Assembly: GCA_002778195.1 (NCBI GenBank)
Contig: PCDI01000001.1
Location: 2,668,453-2,732,452 of the forward strand
DNA length: 64,000 nt
From: Raffaelea ambrosiae
Taxonomy: Eukaryota; Ascomycota; Sordariomycetes; Ophiostomatales; Ophiostomataceae
Direction: 5' to 3'
Position 1 is the stretch's first letter; every line of letters begins with the position of its first letter. The translations under genes were made by a program, and so were the position numbers. Positions 1-11,321 of this stretch are shown here, one piece after another. Below the pieces are notes generated by a model that saw nothing but the letters and a program-made list of their open reading frames with translations, was not told the DNA's origin and did not search any database.

Positions 1-1318
1 ACATGCATAGTAACCAGTATCTTACATAGTATTACCCGTGCTTGGGACAAATGGACACACCGGAGGCCCTGCCCACCGACACCCATGCGTCTGAAGATAT
101 TGCAAGCGGATCCAAACGGCGCCTGTCGAGGTGCCTTCCGCCCAGCCCAAGAGCACGGTGCCTTTCCAGTCCCGGTCCCTGTCCCATAGTTTTATGGGCC
201 ATGTGAGGAGAGTTCTGCGGCAACAAGCACCCACCCTAAGGCCCTACACGGCAAGTCGTTGTGCTCGCCCTGGCAGACAGCCACCAACCGTCGCCCCCCT
301 CCCACGGTCTCTGGACTCTCGAATGGGGTGCTCTGTTTCTGCTGTCTCCGGCTGTCAGCTGCGAAGCAATAACAGCCAGACTGGGCCCTACCGATGGCGA
401 GTGGCACCAACATAGTATCAGCTGGAGTTGCGTGCATGTACATAATCTGCCGCTGTCCGTGGTTATTCCTTGCCTCATTGCCTGCCCCACTTCTCCATAT
501 CTTGTCCAGTTATTAATTCTGCCCTCCCCCCAGCCAGACACTGCCAGCGGGCCAGACAACGCGTGTATTCCAAGCGACAGCGACAGAGCGAGACCGTTTG
601 GACTGGAGGGACATCTGACCACGAGCCCGAGAAGCTCCCCAGACTGCTCCAGGACGCTGTTGGCACGAAGGGCAGGACGGCAGTACAGCTGCAGCCAGAA
701 ACCACCAGAACCGCAAAACGACGACGACGACGACGGGGCTACTGCAACGGGCGCCAGGACGATGCATGCGCAGAGGCTTTGGTGACCCGAGAAGCAGCGA
801 CTGAGAAGCAGCGCAACCAAGCAACAGCGCAACAGTGCGACAGCGCAAGCAGGCAGGCAAACAGACAAGCAGCGGTCGACGCCAGCGAGGTCTAGGCGCA
901 GCGCAACAGCGGCGAGTGGGTGCCGACGACGGAGAACCAAGGCAAACAGAAGCGACGCAGAGCACAGCAACAGCCCGCACGTCAAGCGACCACGGACGGA
1001 CCCGGTCGGCCGGAACCAGGCAAACACCGAGGGACGAGTCCCGGAACCTCCCCCCCCCCCCCTTCCCGGCCATCACCTGTGCCATGGCAGCTGCGCGCTG
1101 AGTATGCGCCCCTGTGCCAGTGTTCCTGTCTCTGTCTCCTTATCCGACGACCGCGTTCGGCTATGCCGTTTTTGCCGTCGTTCCCACAGCGCACTTCCGA
1201 CCATTGCGGCGCCTTCAGCGGCATATCCCGGCGGCCTTGAGTACGCGCCTTCTGCTCCTTCCTTCCCCGGCCGCGCCGCTCCTTCCTTTCCTAGACGCTC
1301 CTCCTGCCGCCCACAGCG
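1..1318. promoter_or_regulatory. Upstream region / long 5' leader of the zinc-finger gene
   Basis: GC-rich sequence with no convincing coding exon. It holds a short GAC-type run near 720-735, CAG/CAA-rich sequence from about 690 to 1000, a C13 run at 1050-1062, and a pyrimidine-rich stretch from about 1100 to 1310 just before the proposed start codon. CT-rich tracts of this sort are common in filamentous fungal promoters and 5' UTRs. The minus-strand frame open across 236-1027 is leucine/cysteine/serine-rich low complexity and looks like the shadow of the CAG-rich strand. The transcription start cannot be placed. Confidence 0.4.
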
Positions 1319-4300
1319 ATGGCAGGCGAGGCTCCGCGGCCCGGCGCAGATGACAGCCCGGCCGCCACCATGCCCCAAGGACCCTCCTCCCTAGACCCAA
1401 TGTCCCTTGACCCGTCATCCCTCGACCCGACCATCGAGGCCCTTCTCGAGCAGCAGGCCGACATCCAGGCCAAGCTCGCCATTCTCCTCCCGCGCAAGTT
1501 CGGCCCTAATGTGAGGGTGGAGCTCGACAACCTACAGCACAAATTGCGCATTCTGCGCAGCTACATTGATGAATATCGTGAGCCTGGCCCGTCCTCCTCT
1601 CTTTGCATCCCTTTTTGTTTCTGCAGTTGCAACCCACGTACTTTTGCACGTCTGCAGCTCCCGATATTGACCGCGCGCCGCACACCCAGATATCTCGGAC
1701 AGGCTGCCGATACTGTCCGATATCGAAGAAGCCAGGCAGCTTCAGTACCAGATCGAATGCATCGAGACGATCTGTTTTGAACATGGTAGGTCCGGGCATG
1801 CAAGTGTCAGACAGACACAACCAAACACCCCAGCCTGCAACGCATCCGCGATCACCCCCCCCCGCTGCTCCGTCTTGGCTGCGACCCTCACACGCGTATT
1901 TTCTTGTAGGCCACGATCTCTGTGATCCTCGCGTTGTCGAGACACTCAGCTCTCTCCATCAGCAGGATGCCCCGGCTGGATTCGGCGACTGGCTGCGCAG
2001 GAACATTTCCCAGTACGACCCTCTGATGCAGGCTTGGAGGCAGAGGGGCCGCCAGTTGCTGGAGCAGGACGACTATGCTCGCCATCACAACAAACGACCG
2101 GATTACCGGCGACTCCATTCATACAAGTGCCCCGACGAGAACTGTCTGCATTACATCTATGGCTTCTCCCACCGGGAAGACCGGGACCAACATGTCCGCG
2201 CCCACAGCGCGCCCGTCAAGCGAGACTCGGGCCTCTCTGTCGGCGGCACGCCTCCCCCGTTGCTCTTTGTAGAGCAGGCACGGGGCCGGCTGTCCTCGCA
2301 CAGCTTGCGCCTCTCTTCGCCCATCTATCCTGCCACCAGCCTTCCGCAGCCGGCAAGCGGCCTGCAGCTGCCACCTCTACTGAGACCGACACAACCCAGC
2401 GACCATCGGGACTCGTTGCGCAGCTATTCGCTCACATCCGAACACCCCCCCAGCAGTCGCCCGCCGCAGTCGGGAGACTCTGAGAGCGATCCTCTGCTGC
2501 CCCCTCTCAAGCATAACCGTGCTGGCCCATCGCGGCTGGAATCCATAGGGGAGCTCAATCTCCTCCAGGACGCCGACCGCTGTGTGCGCTGCCGGCTGCT
2601 ACACAGAACCGTGCGTTTTGACTGCACCCGCAGGTCCCACCCAGCCATTCATACATCTCGACAGCTAACCAGCCGCGTTGGTATTCCCCCTAGTGTGACT
2701 TGAGCGAACCCTGCTCCTCCTGTTATTCGGCGTGGTCCGAACCAGACGACAGCGCTGTCTGGAAGGCCGTTGGCTGCCACAGAGCAGACGCCAGGTCTCT
2801 GGTGGATATCCTCGTGCCAGGTCAGTAGTATTTCAGTAGCATTGAACAACGGACACCTCCGTGATAGCCCCGACATCGTGTTGTGTCATGACACTAGCTC
2901 ACACACTTGGTATTCAAGCTTTCCTAGCACCTGGCCGGCCGTTTACGCCGCTGACCTCTCCCCTCGCCCAGCGCCGCAACATAAACGCCTTTCTCGAGAG
3001 CTCGTACAGCCTGAACATCGACGCGGCCCGCGTCGTGCAGCTGAACTTGGACTTCGACGACGGCTTTTGGTGGACCGATGACCTCGCGGCCCTGCCCCCC
3101 TCCGACCCTGCTCAGCCGTCATTCTCGAGAGAGCCAGTCCAGCACCCGCCACCTGTGTTGACCATCTTTGCGTCCAGTCTGAATATGGGTGGCACGGCGT
3201 ACAATTTCTGGCAGCTGCTGAAGCTCAGCGGCCTGTTGTCTGCTACAAGAACTGACGAGGCGTCCAGCTTTCCGGTGCTGTATCAAGCAAAGCTCCTCCT
3301 CCGGGAGGTTCTCTTTTTCGACCTGCAGCAAGCGGAGCCCAGCATAGCTCACGGCATAACCAAGACGGAACGGGCGGGCGAAACCGACGACTACGAATGC
3401 CACAGCCGCTATCGGGTGGTTTGCAATTGTATGGTGGATTTCCTGAAGTCGCTCGAGTCGGCCACTATGCAGAGAGACGCGGCCCCCCCCAGACACTGGC
3501 TTTCTGTGTTTTTCTCGCTCTGCATATTCAGCATTGTCAGAGCCATCCTCGTGGATATGATATCGCTCCCACCACGCCAAGGGACAGACGCCAACGCTGC
3601 GGTGCGTGCCAGCATGAGCACTGCCGCGCTGCATACCATATACAGGGATCTGGTCGCCATGTTTGCGAATTGGCAGTCCATCATACTAGATGACTACAAT
3701 GCCCCCATGGTGGACGAAGATCGAGAACTCTACAACACGGCGTCGATGATTATCAAGAAGTCGGTCTGGGCCGAGCGAGGGATCAGATCGACAACAGACT
3801 TTCTGCTGCCCTTGGGCTTGGCAGAGCTGGAGCCCGGGGTTTGTCACGGCTTCGTCAGACAGAGAACGCCCGGGAAATATACTGCACCGGGCCGTGCTGG
3901 CTCGTTTGGCTCACCCACCGATAGACTGCCACCTCAGCACCTGGCCCAGCAGCATCCTCAGCCGCTAGACCCTCCCGGGGTGGGATCGCAGGCAGCTGAT
4001 TCCTGGGGGCCACCGCGCGTCCTCTCGCTCACGGAAGGGCCTGTTATGGCCTCTCCCCAGAGCACCGAGGCTGACGGAGCACTCGGCCGCAGGCTCGCCG
4101 CCAGCAGTCCCACGCTTGGGCGCAGCAATGGGCAGGTTTTCACATCGCCAGCTGGGCCCCTTAGAAACCGGCCTTCGTACCAGAGGCCGCCTCTCCGACG
4201 GGTGTACTGCAACAGATGCAACGAGTACCCAGAGGGCTTTCGGGGCGAACACGAGCTTCGACGGCACACAGACGCCAAACACGCGACTCTGGTCAAGAGA

Positions 4301-5782
4301 TGGGTGTGTGTAGAGCCGGTGCCTCATCTCCGATTCGAGGCGCCGCAACCGGTAGTTCCATTGTCCAAATGCAAATCGTGTGTCGCGAAGAAGAAATACG
4401 GGGCCTATTACAACGCGGCAGCCCACCTGCGTCGGGCTCACTTCAATCCTCACAGGGGAGGCAAAGCGAGTGGTGAATGGCCGCCGATGACGATCCTCAA
4501 GGACTGGATGCAAGAAGTCCGGCTCTCGTTCGACGTCCAAGACGAATCAGTGTCGTCGGACGGCGAGGACGAAGGCGACTACACGTCACCGACCCAGAAC
4601 CACGGACAGTCGGCCCAAGGTGCCGGTCCTCTGACCGACAGGCCGCCGCACATGCCGCCACAGCCACCCTCCATCCATGAACTATCCTCACTGCAGGCTT
4701 ATCAGGTGGGACCCGGGGCAGTAGCATTGCCGCCTAACACAGCATATGCGCCAGCAAAGCGGCCGGTGCTGCCCCAGGTGCCTGTCATACAGATACCACC
4801 CCTGCCGACTCCGCCGATCCAGGTCAAGCAGCCGTTTCCACAACTGCCACTGTCGCCACAACAGCAGCAGCAGCAGCAGTCTCTGCCGGTCGCTGCAAGC
4901 ATGAAGACGGAAAAGCCACCAGCCATGCCCGTGCCTGGTCTGTCGGCCGTTTCGGCTCGCCATACTAGTAGTCCCAGACAGAAGTCAACCCCGTTAAACG
5001 CGGGCGCTGGGGGCAAGGGAGAAGACGGCCGTCCGTCAAACCGCAATCGGTGTCCCCATCCCGAGTGCGGCCGGGTCTTCAAGGACCTTGCTGCGCACAT
5101 GCTGACACACATGGAAGAGCGGCCGGAAAAGTGCCCCATTGAAAGCTGCGAGTACCATACAAAAGGGTTCGCGCGGAAATACGACAAGAACCGCCACGCC
5201 CTTACACATTACAAGGGCACGATGGTATGCCCCTTCTGCCATGGAGTGGGCACGGCTTTCGAAAAAGCCTTCAACCGAGCCGACGTGTTCAAGCGACACT
5301 TAACGGCAGTGCACAATGTCGAGCAGACGCCGCCAAACAGCAAGAAGTCGACACTCTCTGGTATCGGCAGGCACGTCACCAGCCTGTCAGACAACGCGGA
5401 GAACGGAGGGGTCCCGGCAAGGTGCTCGATCTGCCACAGCCAGTTCCTCACGGCCCAGGAGTTCTATGAGCATCTCGACGATTGCGTCCTCAACGTCATT
5501 GTCCCATCGACTCCGCGTAGCGCCGGTGGTGCCAGCGTCGGCACTGCAGCCGCTACGAGCAGCAGTGTAGGGCCTGCCAGCGGCAGTGCATCGACAATGC
5601 CGATGAGCGCCGCTGCTACGGCAGCAGATGTAGGCAGTAGCAGCGGCAAGGACTCTCCGATAGCCAGGACCCCTACGACAGCGAGCACTGACCGAGGCGA
5701 CAAGCCAAACGACGCAGCATTGGACGGGGTAAAACGGAGGGACTCGTCCGGGAGGCAGATTTTGCCAGACCAGAAGTGCTAG
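1319..5782 (+). CDS. Putative regulator with Zn2Cys6-like cluster and multiple C2H2 zinc fingers
   Basis: Probable nuclear DNA-binding protein of about 1345 residues. By-eye exons are 1319-1577, 1690-1785, 1910-2610, 2694-2820 and about 2928-5782; the last acceptor could instead be after 2897 or 2918, all in frame. The N terminus (about 25-118) is coiled-coil-like. A C2H2 finger lies near residues 190-215 (CPDENC...H...H). A cysteine cluster C343-x2-C-x6-C-x5-C-x2-C is completed only when intron 3 is removed and is followed by WKAVGCHR, a layout seen in fungal hybrid zinc-finger proteins. A predicted-helical middle (about 420-640) precedes C2H2-type fingers near 822-847 and 876-905, a trio at about 1102-1190 and one near 1226-1248, with a short polyQ before the trio. 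The start has G at -3. Target genes are unknown. The zinc motifs are clear; exon edges are inferred. Confidence 0.78.
4858..4880 (+). repeat. CAG microsatellite encoding polyQ
   Basis: A short CAG run inside exon 5 of the zinc-finger gene encodes about seven glutamines between a proline-rich linker and the C2H2 trio. Such runs vary in length between strains, and glutamine/proline-rich linkers are common in transcription factors. Confidence 0.7.
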
Positions 5783-5863
5783 TGCTGAGGCCAGTCCAGT
5801 CCTGGCCGTCTTGGACGTTATAGTTAAGATGGCAGATACGGGGTGCACGAGGGAGGAATGTGG

Positions 5864-5898
5864 NNNNNNNNNNNNNNNNNNNNNNNNNNNNNNNNNNN
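5864..5898. other. Assembly gap (35 N)
   Basis: Run of 35 N just downstream of the zinc-finger gene stop codon. Any open frame crossing it is not supported. Confidence 0.98.
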
Positions 5899-6293
5899 GG
5901 GGGCGTTGCTGGTTAGAAGAAACAGGAGGAAGAGGGGGCAGCGGAATTGTGTGGCAGGCTCATGGAGCGAACACGGAGGAAGAGAGCGGCGGATGTATTA
6001 GTCGCTGTGCATATAGGATGTGTGTATAGGGAAGTGTACGGATGTGCTTGGCCAGTCCAGAGTCTGGATCCTCATGCTTGGGAATCTTGGGGGGGGGGGG
6101 GGAAATTCTTTGTCTATTTTTTGTTGTTCTTAGTGTTTTCTTCGCATAGGAGGAATAGAAGCGAAAGCAACCAACGAACTCCCTACCCACCCTCCAGAAG
6201 AACCATTTGCGCGCCCCTTGAGCCATGTTGAATGTACGCCCGATGCCGATGCAAGTTTTGACATAAGCTGTAAGTCCACAGACTGACGAAAGC

Positions 6294-6363
6294 AGAAGAC
6301 AGAAGACAGAAGACAGACGACAGAAGACAGAAGACAGACGACAGAAGACAGAAGACAGAAGAC
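6294..6363. repeat. Tandem repeat, 7-bp unit agaagac, 10 copies
   Basis: Ten consecutive 7-bp units, of which units 4 and 7 carry agacgac instead of agaagac, giving a higher-order pattern. The opposite strand is pyrimidine-rich. It lies in the 3' region of the kinase gene. Confidence 0.9.
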
Positions 6364-6594
6364 GGAGAAAACAATAAGTACGAAGCAGCAAGCAGGAATT
6401 AGGGAGCAAGGGGGGAAGGGGGGAAGAAAAGAAAGAAAGAAAGAGAGATAACAAGAGCCCAGAACCAGGGACATGAATGGACAGAACAACCGCCTGCAGT
6501 ACATCTGGGGCGTGCCTCACTAACATGAGGCCAGGCCGGCCAGCTCTTGTCCTGGCTCGCGGGCTATTTATTGTCCACCTTCCCTAGGGAGTGC

Positions 6595-7893
6595 CTACTG
6601 TTCCGCCTCTTGTGCCCAGCGCCTCTCGCGAAGGGGTTGCTCCCGGCCCGCAGCGGCCCGCTCGCCGCTCGTTTCGGCCTTCCAAGCCCAGTACTCGGAC
6701 AGACGGGTTTCCGCGTACGAGGCATAGTCAAAGTCGATCTCGGAGATCATGGCCTGGATCATGGCCCAAATGCCCCAGTAGAAGCCAGGCAGGCCGCGGA
6801 ACACGTCGACCTCGGCCAGCAGCTTGGCCGTCTCGGCCTGGGCATCAAAGGCGGCGCTGCCGCCCGCGATCCCCGCCGGGCACAGGCTGCCGTAGGTGGC
6901 GATGTACTCCTGGATGAAGCTGCGGCGCTGGGCGACGGTCGGCATCACGCTCATGTCGCAGTCGAAGCCACCCCACTCGGCGAAGTGGTTGGCGATGTCA
7001 AAGGCGGCGGGCGCTGGCACAGCATATTCGTAGTCGATGAACGAGACCACCACGCGGCCATCGCTGTCGCCGGCCCCGGCCGGCTGCACGATGACGTTGC
7101 CGCTGAGGAGGTCGTTGTGCGAGAACACCAGGCCGTTGCTGCCCAGGCCCTCGCGCTGGCTCAGGTCGGCGACCAGCTGCTCCAATTCCGCTTGCAGCTC
7201 CGCCCGTCGCTGCTGCTGGGCCGCCGTCATCGTCGGCAGGGCCAGGATCCACTTCTGCATCACCGACCAGATGTTGGGCTCTGGCTTGCCCGTCTTGATG
7301 GTGGCGGCGCCGGGGGGGGCAGTGCTGCCCGGGGTGGCCTGGCCATTCGCCGGCCGGCCTGCGCCCTCGGCTGTGCCCTCCGCAGCGCCCTCTGCAGGCG
7401 CGGCCACGTGCTTCTGCCGCGGTATGCATGGAACAGTCGCGTGCCACTGGGCCAGGCGCCGTGCAATGGCAGCCGAAATGTCTGGGCGCCGCAGGTCCTC
7501 TGGCCGCGTGACCGTCCCGCGGATGAAGCGGTACAGCATGCCGTTCTCGAAGCGTGCCAGCAGCTCTGGAGCCAGCCCGTACTGCATCAGCAGCTCGTGG
7601 TTCTGCGCCTCGCGCTGCCGGTCAATGATAACGTCCGTGCCGTGGCCATAGGCGCGCAGCAGCACGGCGTCCCGGTCGATCTCCTCGGCATTGAGCCCAG
7701 CCTTCTTGTTGACAGCCTTCAGCAGCGTGTTCGTGATGCCGTCTGTGAAGCGCACAAACTCCACCGCCGAGTCGTCCGACTGCCACTCGGGCCGCAGCGC
7801 CGCGATCAGCCGGCGTGCAGATGCGTCCGCGTCGTGCGTGTCGTATCGGAGCGGCAGGAAGCGGATGCGGCCGTCTGTCGTTGCGGAGGCCAT
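6595..7893 (-). CDS. EKI1: Ethanolamine kinase (CDP-ethanolamine branch of the Kennedy pathway)
   Basis: Predicted to phosphorylate ethanolamine with ATP, the first step toward phosphatidylethanolamine; cytosolic. The intronless frame gives 432 residues from MASATT. Visible family signatures are the N-lobe segment GITNTLLKA, AYGHGTDVIIDR, the Brenner-type catalytic motif FSHNDLLSGNVI (H259, N260, D261) and FIDYEYA (D287) followed by FDIANHFAEW. The HNDLLSGN form fits ethanolamine kinases better than choline kinases. An Ala/Gly/Pro-rich insert (about 160-205) separates the lobes and is probably a disordered linker. I chose the ATG at 7893 because it has A at -3; an in-frame ATG at 7935 would add 14 residues in a poorer context. 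It converges on the zinc-finger gene, and its promoter borders the AT-rich block, so heterochromatin spread could affect it (inference). Confidence 0.9.
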   Translation of the reverse strand: MASATTDGRIRFLPLRYDTHDADASARRLIAALRPEWQSDDSAVEFVRFTDGITNTLLKAVNKKAGLNAEEIDRDAVLLRAYGHGTDVIIDRQREAQNHELLMQYGLAPELLARFENGMLYRFIRGTVTRPEDLRRPDISAAIARRLAQWHATVPCIPRQKHVAAPAEGAAEGTAEGAGRPANGQATPGSTAPPGAATIKTGKPEPNIWSVMQKWILALPTMTAAQQQRRAELQAELEQLVADLSQREGLGSNGLVFSHNDLLSGNVIVQPAGAGDSDGRVVVSFIDYEYAVPAPAAFDIANHFAEWGGFDCDMSVMPTVAQRRSFIQEYIATYGSLCPAGIAGGSAAFDAQAETAKLLAEVDVFRGLPGFYWGIWAMIQAMISEIDFDYASYAETRLSEYWAWKAETSGERAAAGREQPLRERRWAQEAEQ

Positions 7894-8490
7894 TTTGCTG
7901 GGTCGTTGGCGGGTGGATGCTCGCAGTGCGGGCATGTGACACTAGCCACCACAGGGACGATGAGTGGATCGTCGACGACAGGGAGCTCGGGAACCGCCGT
8001 CTTCTAGTCTGTCGGGCTGCTGCGTTGTGTCTGCGGCTGCTGTCTGTGAGGGGAGGGAAGAAGAGCGTCCGTCGGTGGCCGCGAGAACTGCGTCGCCTCA
8101 ATGTGCTTTCTGGATGTGTGTCCAGGGTTGGCAGGTGGGACACACTTCCGTCACCCCCAAATTACGTATGTGCACATGTAGACAAAGCTGCGAGGTTGTC
8201 TTGTGCTTCGACGCCAAGGACAGGGGCAGCCCTCTAGTCCCACCCACTAAAATTTAGCACATGGCAGGTTGAAAAGAAGGAATTGCTTATCTTATCGTAC
8301 GTGGCTCGAAAGGCGTGAAATATTTTAAACCGTGCAGTCGGTTCCTAATTAACAGTGTCGAGTTCGCGTTATATCACTTCAAAAATAACTCCAACCTTAA
8401 ACCGCCATATAAACTTGGTAAATTTTATTTAAAACTATAGATTTAAATTTTTTAAGCATAGCTTAAAGTATCTTATTAAGCTATCCACGT
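7894..8490. promoter_or_regulatory. Kinase upstream region and GC-to-AT transition
   Basis: The first ~370 bases are ordinary GC-balanced sequence upstream of the kinase. From about 8260 the composition shifts abruptly to AT-rich. I see no gene here. The boundary with the transposon block is at about 8260-8300. Confidence 0.5.
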
Positions 8491-8870
8491 AATACGCGTA
8501 ATATAAGGATATCACAAGCTAATTTGAACACGCGCTTTCATCCCTAACTTCGTCTCTTATATTAATGATAACAGCTAATCTGCCGCCGCGGAGCGCCGCG
8601 ACGCGCGGCGAGTAACGGCAGCTAAACGCTATTATCGTTATTATTAATAGCGGTAGCGCTCACGTTAAACGCCGCTCGAGTTCGTAATTATAAAAGATTA
8701 CGAAAGGTAATATATAAAGATATCACAAGCTAGCTTAAACACGTAGCTTACGAGCTAGCTTAATGTTAAAGTTATACTTAACATACGTTATAACCGAGGA
8801 TACGATCCTAAATGTTTATACTGACAGAAAAGCAAAGGCTTAACTATTACTATGTAATGTGCTTAGTCAC
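8490..8870. repeat. Degenerate fragments resembling the start of the G1 LTR
   Basis: Two stretches, near 8497-8560 and 8711-8760, begin tataaGGATATCacaagct or similar and resemble the first ~50 bases of the G1 LTR (TGTAAGGATATCGCGAGC). They flank a short GC-rich palindromic patch at about 8581-8620. They are probably relics of LTR insertions at the edge of the block. Similarity is by eye and weak. Confidence 0.35.
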
Positions 8871-10136
8871 AAGTCGATAAACTATTCTTGGTGAATACTT
8901 AAATTAATTATTAAAGAGTTTGTGCTCTTCTTATTTTAAGCTCGAGAGAGCGAGCGCGCTCTTTTATATATTCGCAATTATTAATAATTATTATCGTAAA
9001 TACGGTAATCGCGACCGTTAATCACTTAATTATTACGATAATCGTAATTATTAGTTATTAAGTGATTACGGTGATTGCGATTATTAATCGTTAAGTAATT
9101 ACTTTTTTTTAATTATTTATATAATCGTTTTAATAACTTTTAACTATATTTTTTATTTTCTTTTATCGTTAATCGCCGCTTTTTAATATTTATAATACGA
9201 GAGCCGTTTTCGTAATCGTAATATTATTCTTCTTTCATTAAATCTTTACTTTTTTAAAAAAAACTTAACTTGAATTTTTTTATAGGTTTTTTTTATTCGT
9301 TAATATATTTTCCTTATTAACGCGTCGTTACCTTTTTTTTATCAATACTAATTACCGTTTAAAGTTCCTCGTAATATTTTTTATACTTTTAAAAGGGTAA
9401 AGTATAAAATAATAAAGAGTTTAACTTATTACTTTCGTTATATTTCATTTAAACATAAGATTTCGTTTACGGATTTTCGTAAGTTTATCTTTACTTAACC
9501 TTTTATTTTAAGTTTTTATTAAGTTTTTAAATAACGTGGTTTTTTATAAAGAATAAACATCTAAAATAAAACGAAAAAAAGCGGGAAAATCTTTTTAAAA
9601 AGCTATAACCCGCTCTTACTTCGCTTTCGTTAGTAACGTAAAGGTTTATAAAGTTATGTAAAAAAAATAATTCGTTAAAGTTTAAAAACGTTAAATGAGT
9701 TAAATATCCTAAAAAAAATAGCCGCCCCTTTAAAGCGCCGGGTTTTCAACTCGAAGAACAAGTGGGGCTTTATTAAAACACGAGTAACTTTTTTATTTAT
9801 AAATTTTTTTTAATACGTGATTTTTAAGTCGAATTAAAATAAAATTTTTATTTATTTATTTTATTTTCGATTAAAAACTTTAATTATAACAAATTATATA
9901 AATTTCTTATAGTTAATATAAATCTTAATTTGTTTTTTAACTTTAATAAAGTAGTATTATTGTTTTTTAAATGTTTATATAATAGCTATAAGTTCTTTAT
10001 CATAGATCGAGTAGTTGAGTTTAAGCTCGTTAATTTTTTTAAAGTAAAATACGACAAAGTATAGTTTTCTTTACTCGTCTTTTTAATTAAACTATTTTTA
10101 TACCGAAGTTTAAAGTATTGGTTTTAACTTCGTACT
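8870..10136 (-). mobile_element. R2-related gypsy fragment (LTR part plus 3' internal part), minus orientation
   Basis: The segment 8873-9229 resembles the R2 LTR: the motif ttaaagagttt..., the gagcgag..gctcttttat block and the terminal ccg...taatatta all recur in order. The sequence after it (ttcttctttc...) matches the inside of the R2 3' LTR. The stretch 9940-10136 resembles R2 around 43730-43900 (RNase H/RT region). The copy is truncated by a G1 LTR at 10137. It is heavily mutated and has no open frame. Confidence 0.55.
9720..9786. repeat. Degraded terminus of the TA-flanked foldback element family
   Basis: The order gccgcccc, cgggtt, gaacaagtggggc, acacgagtaa matches the right terminus of the element at 14810-15439 (ggcggtc..aacccgaaaaacaagtggggcc..acacgag). 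Only one end is recognisable, so this is a relic copy inside the R2-like fragment. Confidence 0.6.
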
Positions 10137-10947
10137 TATAAAAACATCGCGAGCCTGCTCGGATGCGTGCTTTACGAGCAGCCTAAACACGTACCACCAT
10201 CTAACGAAGCACGTAACTACGCAGTCAACGTAAGCACGAAGCGAGGTGCGCTACGAAGCGCACGCACGAGCCCTTAAGTGTAACGCGGAGTTAGGGCTTT
10301 GTACGCGGTTTAAAAGCGCTACGTATAAAGCTTTTTAAAGCTTTCGATATAACGAGGGCTTTTTACCCTTTTTTTTAAAAAAGAATAAGATTTAATTATA
10401 TAATTTACGAGATCTTACTTTCGTTAATAAAATATCTCTACTTTTTATAATATTTTATTTAATTATAAGTATTACTTTAATATTTTTAAATTTTTTATTT
10501 AAAATTATTTAAAAAACGAAGGAAAATAACACCGAGTACGAAATAGTAAAAGCAAGGGTAAACGATAATAATAATTGTTAACGAAAACCTTTTATTAATA
10601 ACGATCGTACTTTTTAATATTAAAAAAAAGCGGTTAAAATAAACGATTAACTTAATAATAAAACGTTACTCGTAATTACGTTAATTTAAAAGCTTATTAA
10701 AAACGATAAGCTCGTCGTAGTTTAAACTCGCTGCGAGTTTAAATAAATAAAGAAACGGTTAATACTCGTTAAATAAATTCGTAATATTATAACCGAGCTT
10801 TTATAAATTAAATAATAAACTTTATAACTTTAAATAATTTAAATAATAATAATAAAAACCGTTTTAAAGTTAACGAGCGTGTATAACGAAACGCGAGCGA
10901 GTATTAATAACTATCGTATAACGACTTTTTATAACGTAATTTATTTA
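10137..10947 (+). mobile_element. G1 gypsy fragment: 5' LTR plus start of gag, plus orientation
   Basis: A G1 LTR at 10137-10482 (TA...TA where the intact family has TG...CA, as RIP would give) is followed by 465 bases matching the gag start of the intact copy at 53264 onward: the ataacaccgag motif, the leucine/arginine-rich gag segment and the acgaaacgcg segment. It is cut at 10947 by the LTR of the next, oppositely oriented copy, so the two elements meet head to head. Confidence 0.75.
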
Positions 10948-11321
10948 TATTAAGATAATACTTATAATTAAGTAAAGGATTATAAAAAGTAGAGGTATTT
11001 TATTAACGAAGGTAGGATCTCGTAAATTATATAAACTAAATCGTATCTATCCCCTTTTTCTCAAAAGGGTAAAAAGCCCTCGTTATATTAAAAGCTCTTA
11101 AAAGCCTTATACGCAGCGCTTATAAACCGCGTACGAAGCTTTAACTCCGCGCTACACCCAAAAGCCCGTACGTGCGCTCCGTAACGCACTTCGCTTTAAA
11201 CTCACGCTAACTACGTAGTCACGTACCTCGTTAAAAGGTAATACGTGTTTAAACAAATCGCTTACACGTGTTTAAGCTGCTCGTAAAGCACGCATTCGAA
11301 CAAGCTCGCGATGTTTTTATA
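10948..11321 (-). repeat. G1 LTR (3' LTR of copy b)
   Basis: 374 bases. In element orientation it begins TATAAAAACATCGCGAGC and ends with the degraded CTTAATA terminus. On its right is the polypurine tract, which identifies it as the 3' LTR. Confidence 0.8.

Larger units (their letters stand above)
5783..6594. other. Convergent intergenic region between zinc-finger gene and ethanolamine kinase
   Basis: It contains the 3' flanks of two converging genes, an assembly gap (5864-5898), a G14 run (6089-6102), a 7-bp tandem repeat (6294-6363) and a purine-rich G/A tract at about 6405-6450. No open frame here has recognisable content. The cysteine/serine-rich minus-strand frames come from the tandem repeat. 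Confidence 0.6.

Noticed and set aside
236..1027. 263-codon minus-strand open frame upstream of the zinc-finger gene
   Set aside because: Leucine/cysteine/serine-rich low complexity from the reverse of CAG/GAC-rich sequence; no domain, and overlapping frames are equally open. Treated as leader/promoter.
5811..6029. Small plus-strand open frame crossing the N gap
   Set aside because: Depends on unknown bases and has no recognisable content.
5960..6526. Minus-strand open frames of 188 and 124 codons
   Set aside because: Generated by the 7-bp tandem repeat and purine tracts; the repeated LLSSVFC-like pattern is not a protein signal.
6547..8007. 486-codon plus-strand frame opposite the kinase
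   Set aside because: Complement of a GC-rich real gene; the minus strand has clear kinase motifs.
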